Positions 1 to 6,874 of a stretch of DNA of 14,771 nucleotides are shown here, piece after piece. The notes beneath the pieces are model-generated. The model saw nothing but the letters and a program-made list of their open reading frames with translations. It had not been told where the DNA came from and did no database searches. The position numbers were made by a program, and so were the translations under genes. Numbering within the stretch: the stretch's first letter is position 1; each line of letters starts with the position of its first letter. Source of the DNA: Flemingiibacterium sp045635785 (GTDB lineage Bacteria; Bacillota; Clostridia; Oscillospirales; CAG-272); contig JAZTWJ010000080.1 in NCBI GenBank assembly GCA_045635785.1, forward strand, positions 1-14,771, given 5' to 3'.

Positions 1-1
1 C

Positions 2-85
2 TCTTCGATCCTGCCGCTCGGTGATTTCTTCAAACGCTTCTCAGCGACCGAAAATTCGCGCGAATTCGGTGCATCTGACGAATAA
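2..85 (+). CDS. possible 3' end of an upstream gene (partial)
   Basis: Frame 2 is open from the window edge to a TAA at 83-85 and would encode the last 27 residues of a protein ending in GASDE. The tail is polar and has no recognisable motif. It stops 25 bases before the ABC ATPase start, which fits an operon where the preceding gene is a partner such as a membrane-fusion protein or permease, but the fragment is too short to show this. Another frame stays open to a TGA at 93-95, so even the frame is uncertain. A dyad (47-70) lies inside it. Confidence 0.4.
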   Translation, partial: SSILPLGDFFKRFSATENSREFGASDE

Positions 86-110
86 TTACGAATGAAAGGA
101 TACAAACATA

Positions 111-827
111 ATGGCTATATTAAGCTGTGAGGCTGTTATCAAGCAATACAGACAGTACGATTCGGTGGTAACTGCGGTCAACCGAGCCTCCTTCCAAGTC
201 GAAAATAAGGAATTTGTTGCCATCATCGGCGCTTCCGGCTCAGGAAAATCAACACTTCTGCAGATATGCGCGGGACTAGACGCACCCAATTCCGGCAGAG
301 TCTACATCCGCGGCCATGACATTACCGATATGAACGCGGATGAGCTATCGAGATTTCGCGGTAATTATACCGGATTTATTTTTCAAAAACACAATCTGAT
401 CCCCCAATTCACCGCGCTGGAGAACATTCTCATTCCCACAGTCATGTGCAACAAGCCGGATTACAGCTACGAGGAAAATCTCAAAAAGCTGATCAACACC
501 TTGCGAATCGGTGACCGTCTCCATCATCTTCCGAGCGAACTTTCGGGTGGTCAGCAACAGCGTGTGGCGATCGCACGTGCGCTGATCAACCGTCCATCCG
601 TTGTCTTTGCCGACGAGCCGACAGGAAACCTGGACCGCGCGAATGCGGATGAGGTACTTTCCCTTCTGCTTGAAACGAAGGAGGTTCTTGGCGTGACCGT
701 TGTCATGGTCACTCACGATTTGTCGATCGCATCTCATGCCGACCGCGTTTTTGTCATGGAAAACGGCATTCTTGAACCCATTACCTCTTATAAAAAAGGC
801 GATCCCATCGTCCTTAACCGTTCGTGA
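111..827 (+). CDS. ABC transporter ATP-binding protein, MacB/LolD (lipoprotein/antimicrobial-peptide exporter) type
   Basis: A 238-residue nucleotide-binding subunit that should hydrolyse ATP on the cytoplasmic side of a FtsX/MacB-like permease. Seen in order: Walker A GASGSGKST (40-48), Q-loop glutamine in FIFQKHN (about 92), signature LSGGQQQRVAIARA (144-157), Walker B VVFADEPTGNLD with catalytic Glu169, and H-loop His202 in VTHD. The TGNLD after Walker B and the overall length are typical of the LolD/MacB/FtsE group. AAAGGA at 95-100 lies 10 bases ahead of the ATG. No permease is in the window; it is presumably upstream, since a terminator follows directly. The C-terminus carries about 18 residues beyond the core fold (EPITSYKKGDPIVLNRS). 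Substrate is unknown; salts, antimicrobial peptides or lipids are all possible for this class. Confidence 0.93.
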   Translation: MAILSCEAVIKQYRQYDSVVTAVNRASFQVENKEFVAIIGASGSGKSTLLQICAGLDAPNSGRVYIRGHDITDMNADELSRFRGNYTGFIFQKHNLIPQFTALENILIPTVMCNKPDYSYEENLKKLINTLRIGDRLHHLPSELSGGQQQRVAIARALINRPSVVFADEPTGNLDRANADEVLSLLLETKEVLGVTVVMVTHDLSIASHADRVFVMENGILEPITSYKKGDPIVLNRS

Positions 828-834
828 GCATACA

Positions 835-860
835 AAAACAGCCCCTTTGGGGGCTGTTTT
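835..860. terminator. bidirectional Rho-independent terminator
   Basis: AAAACAGCCCC (835-845) pairs perfectly with GGGGCTGTTTT (850-860) around a TTTG loop. Each arm has a U-tract on its own 3' side, so the hairpin can end both the ABC ATPase transcript (+) and the converging NAD synthetase transcript (-), whose stop codon is just 2 bases away. Confidence 0.93.
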
Positions 861-861
861 A

Positions 862-2793
862 TTATATCAAAAATTCAGCATAGGATGCGTCGGATGGCAT
901 CACAAGATCACCGCGCGGTGATACGCCGACGCTTCCCACCTTCGGGCCGTCGGGAAGACAGCTTCGCTTAAATTGCTGTGTGAAGAAGCGGCGCATGAAA
1001 ATGCCAAGCCATTTATGAATCGTTTCGCCGTCATATTCGCCTGCGAAAGCATGGTTTGCTATCCGCTCGATCTTGTCAGGTGAAAATCCGAAGCGAAGGA
1101 AATGATAGAGGTAAAAATCATGAAGCGCATAGGGTCCAACCAAATCCTCAGTCTTCTGTGCGATTTCATCATTATCATCCGCAGGTAAAAGCTCCGGGCT
1201 GACGGGTGTGTCAAGAATATCAAGTAAAACCTTCGCTAAAGCCTCATCGTTGCATGTATCTGCAAAACAGCGCACGATATGACGAATAAGCGTCTTGGGA
1301 ACACCCGCATTTACACCGTACATCGACATGTGGTCTCCGTTATAGGTTGCCCATCCCAGCACCAGCTCAGATAAATCGCCTGTACCGATGACCATACCGC
1401 CCGCCGCATTGGCAATATCCATGATCACCTGTGTGCGCTCTCGCGCTTGGACGTTCTCATAAACGACGTTTTTTATGCTTTCATCGTGCCCGATGTCCGC
1501 AAAATGCTGCTGAACCGCCGCTTTGATGTCCACGCATCGGAAGGTAACGCCAAGCCTCTCGCAAAGAATCTCCGCATTGGTTCGCGTGCGCTGTGTGGTC
1601 CCAAAGCATGGCATGGTCACTGCTATGATATCCGTTCGCGGACGGGACAGCATGTCCATGGCACGCACCGAAACAAGCAGAGCAAGACAGGAATCAAGAC
1701 CGCCAGAAATGCCGATTACAGCGCTCCTTGCGTGGGTATGTTCCATGCGTTTTTTAAGTCCTGTTGCCTGTATGGTCAGAATTTCCTCACATCGGCTGCT
1801 TCTGTCCGCATCTGCTGTGGGAACAAAGGGCATTCTTTCATATAAACGGGAAAGGGGCGTATCCGTCTGCTCCATTTCAAAGGTCAGCTCGCAGTAATCC
1901 GCTTGATTCCCACCGAAGCAAGGCGACTTCATTCGCTCGGAAAGAAGCATTTGAACATCAATTTCGCTGAACGAATATCCGTTTGCAAACGCGCGGTCCG
2001 AGGCTTGCGATTCAAAGGGCTTAGCTTCGGCAAGCAATCTTCCCCGTTCCGCGATCAAACAATGACCGCCGTAAACCGCGTCTGTGGTGGACTCACCGTA
2101 TCCCGCCACTGCCATGACATAACCGCTCGTAGTCTGCATCGAATGCAGTTTTACAAGATTGCGACGGTACTGCGCCGCACCCACCGTTTCGGGAACAGAT
2201 GACAGACAGCAGATCACATCCGCGCCCGCCATTGCATGCCTTGACGACATGGGAATGGGTGCGCACAGATCCTCGCCAATTTCAAAAGCGATGCGAAGCT
2301 CGGGCATACCCTCACATCCGAACAGCAGCTTCGTTCCAAAGGGGACAAAGCCTTCGCCGATGCGAATGGCGGCACAGCTTGCGCCTGCAGGCGCCGCATG
2401 GGCAGAGGCATCGGCAAACTGTCTGCGTTCTGACGGATGAAGATGCGTTTTCGGCACTACACCGACGATCATTCCGCGGTGAAGGATCACCGCGCAGTTA
2501 TACAGCTTCGCTTCTAACCGTAAAGGAGCGCCTACGGCGATCAGCATATCCATGTCTGCCGTTGCTTCACATAGGTGCAAAATCGCATCCTCAGCCGCTT
2601 TTTGTAGCGCCATATGACAGAACAAGTCCCCGCATGTTGCGCCTGTAATAGAAAGCTCAGGAAAAACGATCAGCTTTACACCATCGGCATAAGCTTTTTC
2701 ACAGGTAGCGAAAATTGCAGCCGCGTTCGCTTTGGTATCAGCCACCGTTACACGAGGTGAAGCGGCGGCAACTCGAATAAATCCGTGTTTCAT
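862..2793 (-). CDS. nadE: glutamine-dependent NAD+ synthetase
   Basis: Cytoplasmic enzyme making NAD+ from nicotinate adenine dinucleotide, ATP and glutamine-derived ammonia, the last step of NAD synthesis. It has 643 residues, the usual size for the two-domain form. The N-terminal nitrilase-type glutaminase shows the catalytic triad Glu46 (FPELS), Lys115 (VPKTHLHP) and Cys177 (GEDLCAP). The C-terminal synthetase shows the PP-loop SGGLDS (363-368), GTGDLSEL (470-477) and a late SPRGDL motif. So it should use glutamine rather than free ammonia. The ATG has TGAGGT at 2798-2803 at normal spacing. It is last in the minus-strand run, 66 bases after mltG with a hairpin between them, and ends at a shared terminator. 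It may be partly uncoupled from the upstream genes by that hairpin. Confidence 0.96.
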   Translation of the reverse strand: MKHGFIRVAAASPRVTVADTKANAAAIFATCEKAYADGVKLIVFPELSITGATCGDLFCHMALQKAAEDAILHLCEATADMDMLIAVGAPLRLEAKLYNCAVILHRGMIVGVVPKTHLHPSERRQFADASAHAAPAGASCAAIRIGEGFVPFGTKLLFGCEGMPELRIAFEIGEDLCAPIPMSSRHAMAGADVICCLSSVPETVGAAQYRRNLVKLHSMQTTSGYVMAVAGYGESTTDAVYGGHCLIAERGRLLAEAKPFESQASDRAFANGYSFSEIDVQMLLSERMKSPCFGGNQADYCELTFEMEQTDTPLSRLYERMPFVPTADADRSSRCEEILTIQATGLKKRMEHTHARSAVIGISGGLDSCLALLVSVRAMDMLSRPRTDIIAVTMPCFGTTQRTRTNAEILCERLGVTFRCVDIKAAVQQHFADIGHDESIKNVVYENVQARERTQVIMDIANAAGGMVIGTGDLSELVLGWATYNGDHMSMYGVNAGVPKTLIRHIVRCFADTCNDEALAKVLLDILDTPVSPELLPADDNDEIAQKTEDLVGPYALHDFYLYHFLRFGFSPDKIERIANHAFAGEYDGETIHKWLGIFMRRFFTQQFKRSCLPDGPKVGSVGVSPRGDLVMPSDASYAEFLI

Positions 2794-2812
2794 AAGTACC
2801 TCAAATCAAGCA

Positions 2813-2836
2813 GAGCCACCGCTTACGCGGCGGCTC
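2813..2836 (-). promoter_or_regulatory. intercistronic hairpin between mltG and nadE
   Basis: A 10-bp stem with loop GTAA (minus strand GAGCCGCCGC / GCGGTGGCTC). Read as minus-strand RNA all ten pairs form, one as G-U; read as plus-strand RNA the same pair is an A-C mismatch, so the minus reading fits better. The minus-strand 3' flank (TGCTTGATTTG) is only weakly U-rich, so this is at best a leaky terminator or a processing/stability stem. The plus-strand flank does have a T5 run, but there is no plus-strand gene to terminate. Confidence 0.6.
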
Positions 2837-2859
2837 GGTTTTTGTGACAGATAAAGGCA

Positions 2860-4584
2860 TCATCCGCCTTTTCGTGCAAGGATAATATTTTGTTCATGTT
2901 CCTTATCCGTTTTCGCAAACAGCGAGCGTCCGGATTGGTTGGCAACAAAGTAGAAATACTCGGTTTCGCTGGGATAAAGCGCATAAACGATGGCATTCAA
3001 ACCGGGATTTGCGATAGGTCCGGGAGGCAGACCTTTATGAAGATAGGTGTTATAGGCAGTCTCATATTCGGTGTCCTCGCCGGTCATCATATCAAGACGG
3101 GAACCCGTATCATGCTGAATCGCATATATAATGGTCGCATCGGACTGCAGATAGGGGTAGGTCGCCTTATACTTCAGGCGGTTGTGGAATACTGACGAAA
3201 TATTGCCCATTTCATCCGCATATCGCGCCTCTTTTTCCACCATGGAAGCGAGAATGATCGCCTCATCCACAGTAATACCAAGATCAAGACAACGATCGTA
3301 ATACTCGTCAATAAACTTTTTCTCAAAGTTGTCGAGCAGCTTAGTCAGAACCGCCACCTCAGAGGAATCGCTGTAGAAATAGTACGTGTCAGGGAAAAGA
3401 TACCCTTCCAAGCGATACAGACGATCGGGACTTGGTTGAAGCGTATCGAGGAAACGGTAGTCAAAATCGTAATTATTGATGGCATCAATAAATCCTTCTT
3501 TGGTTCCGATCTTGTTTTCCTCGACAAACAGATTGATGATCTCGTCAACCGTAAATCCCTCGGGAATGGTGATACGCACTTCCTCGCGGATCGTCTTCTT
3601 TTTGAATGTGGAACGGAGGTAATCGTAGTTGAGCATCGTAGAAACTTCATAGGTTCCCGCGATGAATGTGGGCGGCTTTTCGGGATTTTCCTTTAGATTG
3701 CTCCACAAATTAAATGCCCACGGGTATTCAATCACGCCTGCTTCGCCTAATATAGTTCCAATTTCCTCAATGGTAGCATATTCGGGAATTTCTACCGTGA
3801 TCAGCTTTTCATCACCAACAAATTTGAAGACGTCATTAGCGGTACGAACGATAAAGATCGAGAGCGTAACGGAAATGGCAACGATGGCAACAATATAAAT
3901 CACCGCCTTCACAAGGCTCATCACGGCGCTGACGGCAGAATCCGCCGAATTGCTTCTCTGATGCTTTACTCTTGGAAGCTTGGTGTAGGTGATTTCGTCA
4001 ATTTCGAAATCATCGTTTTCAGTGCGCTTTTTTTGCGTCTGAGCCACAAACTGAATCGAATGTTGCGCGTTTCGGATCGGATTTGTATTGTTTTGCTGCG
4101 CATTGGGCGTAGTTTGTATCGAACGTTGCGCATTCTGTGTCGGACGAGGTGTAGCTTGCGTCGGACGTTGCACATTCTGTACCGGACGCGCTGTAGCTTG
4201 CGTCGGTCGTTCAGCATTCTGTGCCGGACGAGGTGTAGCTTGCGTCGGACGTTGCACATTCTGTGCCGGACGCGCTGTAGCTTGCGTCGGTCGTTGCACA
4301 TTCTGCGATGGACGCGACGTAGCTTGCGTCGGAGATTGCGCATTCTGCGGCGGACGCGGCGTAGCTTGCACCGGTCGTTGCGCATTCTGCGGCGGTGGTG
4401 TCTTTTTGAGCGGGCGAATCACAGCGCCTCCCTGAAGCTGCGCCGTATTTTGTATGTCATTCGGCGTCCGACTATCAGGCGGAAGATTTGTATTCGGTTT
4501 TGACGGTCCCAAACGTTTGAACACGACCGTGCTGTCATGCGGATCCGAAGGCACGTTCCGACGTTTATCTTTGTTGTCTTGCAT
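2860..4584 (-). CDS. mltG: endolytic murein transglycosylase MltG (YceG-like) with repeat-rich N-terminus
   Basis: Membrane-anchored lytic transglycosylase that cuts nascent glycan strands near the membrane. Order of parts in 574 residues: polar N-terminus; Pro/Gln/Thr-rich tandem repeat of 14 residues x7 (63-160); linker; one membrane segment about 224-246; a LysM-like/YceG extracellular part from about 260. The catalytic signature ASMVEKEA (446-453) and the family hallmark YNTYLHKGLPPGPIANPG (511-528) are intact. Topology puts the repeat in the cytoplasm, as for long N-termini of other Firmicute MltG proteins. E. coli MltG lacks such a tail and is about 340 residues. ATG at 4584 is the first in-frame start after a TAA, but has no ribosome binding site at normal distance; an AAAGGA lies over 30 bases upstream, separated by a hairpin (4597-4623). 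Confidence 0.94.
   Translation of the reverse strand: MQDNKDKRRNVPSDPHDSTVVFKRLGPSKPNTNLPPDSRTPNDIQNTAQLQGGAVIRPLKKTPPPQNAQRPVQATPRPPQNAQSPTQATSRPSQNVQRPTQATARPAQNVQRPTQATPRPAQNAERPTQATARPVQNVQRPTQATPRPTQNAQRSIQTTPNAQQNNTNPIRNAQHSIQFVAQTQKKRTENDDFEIDEITYTKLPRVKHQRSNSADSAVSAVMSLVKAVIYIVAIVAISVTLSIFIVRTANDVFKFVGDEKLITVEIPEYATIEEIGTILGEAGVIEYPWAFNLWSNLKENPEKPPTFIAGTYEVSTMLNYDYLRSTFKKKTIREEVRITIPEGFTVDEIINLFVEENKIGTKEGFIDAINNYDFDYRFLDTLQPSPDRLYRLEGYLFPDTYYFYSDSSEVAVLTKLLDNFEKKFIDEYYDRCLDLGITVDEAIILASMVEKEARYADEMGNISSVFHNRLKYKATYPYLQSDATIIYAIQHDTGSRLDMMTGEDTEYETAYNTYLHKGLPPGPIANPGLNAIVYALYPSETEYFYFVANQSGRSLFAKTDKEHEQNIILARKGG
4105..4398 (-). repeat. 42-bp in-frame tandem repeat (7 units) inside mltG
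   Basis: Seven consecutive 42-bp units encode RPxQNxQRPTQATx (14 residues), codons 63-160 of mltG. The periodicity is exact: the GTAGCT word recurs every 42 bases (for example 4151 and 4193). Middle units alternate between two subtypes whose last residue is Ala or Pro (plus-strand GCGCT/GAGGT before GTAGCT), giving an 84-bp higher-order period that suggests duplication of unit pairs. Flanking units are diverged. No indel breaks the frame. Confidence 0.95.
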
Positions 4585-4596
4585 AAATGATGTTTT

Positions 4597-4623
4597 AGGC
4601 TTTTGCGCGGCAAAAGCTTCCTT
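4597..4623 (-). promoter_or_regulatory. SD-hairpin leader element of mltG
   Basis: On the minus strand GAAAGGAA is followed at once by GCTTTTGC-CGC-GCAAAAGC, a perfect 8-bp stem with a 3-base loop. Then come 14 bases (CTAAAACATCATTT) and the mltG ATG. The hairpin separates the only Shine-Dalgarno-like sequence from the start, so folding could bring them close, or the stem could block or recruit something. A TTG at 4613 is also in register with the SD but opens only a 64-codon out-of-frame ORF. The same design is seen at 6157-6182. Confidence 0.55.
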
Positions 4624-4662
4624 TCTAAAATGAAGCTGGTTTTACGCAGCGAGTCGACAATA

Positions 4663-5562
4663 TCAAGAAATGCTGTACGCGATTCCGATGAAGATGACTG
4701 CCGCCGCTAAGATCGGCGGAGCCAGCAACGCTTCGGCAAAGGTGCGGATATTTGCGGCGGGGTTGACATGCTCCGACGGCTTATTTGCCATGGAATAACC
4801 GTAATAGATGCGCTCGCATTCGCCAAACAGCGCGGCAAGCGTCAAGAGGAAAAAGCTTGCCAGCACAAATATAAGAAAGCCCGTACTCTGCGGCTTGGAT
4901 ATGATCGAAATTACGGTGTTTCCAAGAGCAAGACCGTAAAGATTAAAACAAAGATGGCACAGCATGGGGGCAAATGCGGAACCTGTCAAATAGTAGATCA
5001 GCGCATAGATCAGCCCTGCAAAGAAATACACAGGGAAAAGCTCAAGGTTAAGTCCGAACATTCCGTAGAGCAGCGACGATGCGATGATTGCCGCGCCGAT
5101 ACTGCTTTTTTCATATTCGGTGCATAAAACAGCGCGAAAAACAAATTCCTCTGCTATCGCAGGTACAAGAACGAACGTGATCAGCGAATACAGCAGATTC
5201 GGCTTTGTGATACCGAGGTATCGGGTATAGGGCGAATAGTCTCCCATATCCAATCCGAAATTATGCAAAAGCAGGCGGATCAGAGTGTCTCCCAGTACCA
5301 AAACCACAACCGCAAGCAGAGTGACTAACAGCTTTTCCACACCGAAAGGCACAAAGCGCAATCGTTTTGTATAGCCCTCGCCTCTCAGCTTCATGTAAAA
5401 CAACGCGGGCACAAGAATCACCACAAACTGCAGAACCAAAATGGCAAGGCAAATATTTTCCTGATACTTGGGCGCGCCCAAATCAACAAAGTAAGCAGCG
5501 CAAAGCATCAGCATAATAAAAATAATGAGTAGCGGCGCACCGAAGGTTGGCTTGATTTTCAT
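4663..5562 (-). CDS. CPBP/CAAX-type intramembrane protease homologue (Rce1/AbiP2 family), motif 2 His absent
   Basis: A 299-residue polytopic membrane protein with about 7-8 hydrophobic segments. Family motif 1 EEFVFR is present (Glu138, Glu139, Arg143), as is motif 3 HLCFN (His203, Asn207). The segment matching motif 2 (usually F/Y-x-x-x-H in a helix such as LFGLAHL) reads LYGMFGLNL, with Gly170 where the catalytic-site His is expected. Family members cleave prenylated or bacterial peptide substrates in the membrane, but many bacterial homologues have unknown roles, and this one may be impaired or inactive. Its ATG overlaps the TAA of the preceding gene by one base (TAATG), and AAAGGTG lies 9 bases upstream, so translation is probably coupled to the 5-formyltetrahydrofolate cyclo-ligase gene. 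Substrate unknown. Confidence 0.85.
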   Translation of the reverse strand: MKIKPTFGAPLLIIFIMLMLCAAYFVDLGAPKYQENICLAILVLQFVVILVPALFYMKLRGEGYTKRLRFVPFGVEKLLVTLLAVVVLVLGDTLIRLLLHNFGLDMGDYSPYTRYLGITKPNLLYSLITFVLVPAIAEEFVFRAVLCTEYEKSSIGAAIIASSLLYGMFGLNLELFPVYFFAGLIYALIYYLTGSAFAPMLCHLCFNLYGLALGNTVISIISKPQSTGFLIFVLASFFLLTLAALFGECERIYYGYSMANKPSEHVNPAANIRTFAEALLAPPILAAAVIFIGIAYSIS

Positions 5563-6143
5563 TATGAATTCACCTTTATGCCCCGTTCGGTGACGATGAA
5601 ATCCACATTCAGATCAAATCTGCCTCGAGGAAGCTGATCAATGATGAATTCGCTGTAGATCATGCCGACTTTTGAACCTGTATAACCGCCTAAATATCGG
5701 TCGTAATAGCCCTTGCCGTAACCCAGTCGGAAGCCGCGCTTGTCATATACCAGCGCAGGAACAATGCAGGCGGAAGGCTCCACCGATTCCCTGTCATAGA
5801 CAGGCAGATCGGGAGTCGGCTCGAGCAGTCCGTAGGCTCCCTTTTTCAGCTGATCAAGCGATGTTATTAAATGATACTCCATATCATGGCTCTCGGGAAT
5901 ACAGCGCGGGAAGGCGACCTTTTTTCCGTCAGCCAAAGCACGCTTTGCAATGGGCGTGACATCGACCTCATCAGGCTTCGGCGCATACATCAATAGCACC
6001 GAAGCATAGCGATAGGTGGCAAGCCCAATAAACAAGTTGTAGATCTTTTCATCCATCGCTTGCTTTACATCGGGAGATATGGCTTGTCGCAGTGCCTTAT
6101 ACTTCGCGCGGATATCATTTTTGCGTTTGCGAATTTCGTACAT
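5562..6143 (-). CDS. 5-formyltetrahydrofolate cyclo-ligase (5,10-methenyltetrahydrofolate synthetase)
   Basis: Converts 5-formyltetrahydrofolate plus ATP to 5,10-methenyltetrahydrofolate in one-carbon metabolism. Seen: N-terminal basic helix RAKYKALRQ, the central ATP/substrate segment, and the family signature VPALVYDKRGFRLGYGKGYYDRY (C-terminal third). Length 193 residues fits the family. I chose ATG 6143 (MYEIRKRK...) because GGAG lies 6 bases upstream; an in-frame ATG at 6155 would add MEIV but has its only SD about 20 bases away behind a hairpin. The final TAA shares a base with the next gene's ATG. Family members are also called YgfA/FAU1/MTHFS. Function assignment is strong, the start less so. 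Confidence 0.93.
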   Translation of the reverse strand: MYEIRKRKNDIRAKYKALRQAISPDVKQAMDEKIYNLFIGLATYRYASVLLMYAPKPDEVDVTPIAKRALADGKKVAFPRCIPESHDMEYHLITSLDQLKKGAYGLLEPTPDLPVYDRESVEPSACIVPALVYDKRGFRLGYGKGYYDRYLGGYTGSKVGMIYSEFIIDQLPRGRFDLNVDFIVTERGIKVNS

Positions 6144-6156
6144 AACAATCTCCATT

Positions 6157-6182
6157 GCCTTCGCACAGCGAAAGCCTCCTTG
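6157..6182 (-). promoter_or_regulatory. SD-hairpin leader element of the 5-formyltetrahydrofolate cyclo-ligase gene
   Basis: On the minus strand CAAGGAGG runs into GCTTTCGC-TGT-GCGAAGGC, an 8-bp stem (one G-U) with a 3-base loop, 13 bases before the preferred ATG at 6143. It aligns without gaps to the mltG element (19 of 26 bases identical). One stem pair is C-G here and U-A there, and another is U-G here and U-A there, so pairing is kept while sequence changes. Purpose unknown. Confidence 0.55.
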
Positions 6183-6218
6183 TTTGGGATTTTACCGTTT
6201 CACGCGAATTTCACTTGT

Positions 6219-6767
6219 CTAGGCCTGAACGGAAGCAAACAGCTCGTCCGCCTTTTCTTTGGAGACGAGCACCTCTACCAGCTTCAAACCAAAAGCCAAA
6301 GAGACACCCATGCCCTTTCCGGTGATAAATCTTCCGTCAACTGCAACCTTTTGAGCGGAGATCTTTGCCCCGAGAAGCTTATCTTCAAAGCCCGGGTAGC
6401 AAATCGCCACGCGACCATTAAGCAGTCCTAACTCGCCAAGAATCATCGGTGCGGCACAGATCGCGGCAAGATATGCATCGTTCTTGACCGCATGTTCAAT
6501 AAATTTGTTCACCACAGCATCCTTTTGCAGATTGAGAGAGCCGGGCATGCCGCCGGGGAGAATGACCATATCTGCAGGATTTTTTTCAAGCAATTTTTCT
6601 GCTTCAAAGGTGGTAATGTCTGCGATCACTTCAATGCCGTGAGAACCGCGAACCACCTTTTCTCCCACACCAACGGTCATAACGGAAACACCGGCGCGGC
6701 GGAGCAGATCCAGCGGACAAAGAGCCTCGATTTCTTCAAAGCCTTCGGCTAAAAAAAGATAAACCAT
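6219..6767 (-). CDS. DJ-1/PfpI family protein (YajL/ThiJ-like)
   Basis: A 182-residue class I glutamine amidotransferase-like protein of the DJ-1 branch. The N-terminus MVYLFLAEGFEEIEA carries the conserved acidic residue (Glu14, matching human DJ-1 Glu18). The nucleophile elbow is AAICAAP with Cys104, and ILPGGMPG precedes it. The position of human DJ-1 His126 is not obviously conserved. DJ-1 relatives are linked to oxidative or carbonyl stress, glyoxalase or deglycase activity; which applies is not visible. The ATG at 6767 is preferred over the in-frame TTG at 6782 because GAAGGAGA (6773-6780) sits 6 bases ahead of it, making the TTG part of the leader. It is first in the probable five-gene minus-strand operon; the next start is 63-75 bases away. 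Its promoter is at 6818-6846. Confidence 0.9.
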   Translation of the reverse strand: MVYLFLAEGFEEIEALCPLDLLRRAGVSVMTVGVGEKVVRGSHGIEVIADITTFEAEKLLEKNPADMVILPGGMPGSLNLQKDAVVNKFIEHAVKNDAYLAAICAAPMILGELGLLNGRVAICYPGFEDKLLGAKISAQKVAVDGRFITGKGMGVSLAFGLKLVEVLVSKEKADELFASVQA

Positions 6768-6817
6768 GACGATCTCCTTCAAATAACAAAAAAAGTTAAT
6801 GATAAATTCCTATACCT

Positions 6818-6846
6818 ATTATATCGAATTTTTAAGTCGATTTCAG
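6818..6846 (-). promoter_or_regulatory. sigma-70-type promoter for the DJ-1-nadE operon
   Basis: Minus strand CTGAAA (6846-6841), 17-base spacer, TATAAT (6823-6818). The -10 is consensus and the -35 matches 4 of 6. Predicted start is near 6811, giving a leader of about 45 bases before ATG 6767. No clear terminator separates it from tmk upstream, so read-through is also possible. Confidence 0.6.
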
Positions 6847-6874
6847 CATCGTCATGTAAACATTCATAAAACAT

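Noticed and set aside
3961..4503. Arg/Leu- and Cys/Gly-repeat ORFs on both strands across the mltG repeat
   Set aside because: They are alternative-frame readings of the 42-bp repeat; repeats keep every frame open.
4419..4613. 64-codon minus-strand ORF from TTG 4613 with a well-placed SD, overlapping mltG
   Set aside because: Basic, low-complexity shadow of mltG in another frame with no recognisable fold; the SD is better explained by the hairpin leader of mltG.
862..6767. Defence island centred on the CAAX protease homologue (abortive-infection Abi relatives)
   Set aside because: Neighbours are folate, cell-wall and NAD housekeeping genes; no nuclease, toxin, reverse transcriptase or mobile element is present.
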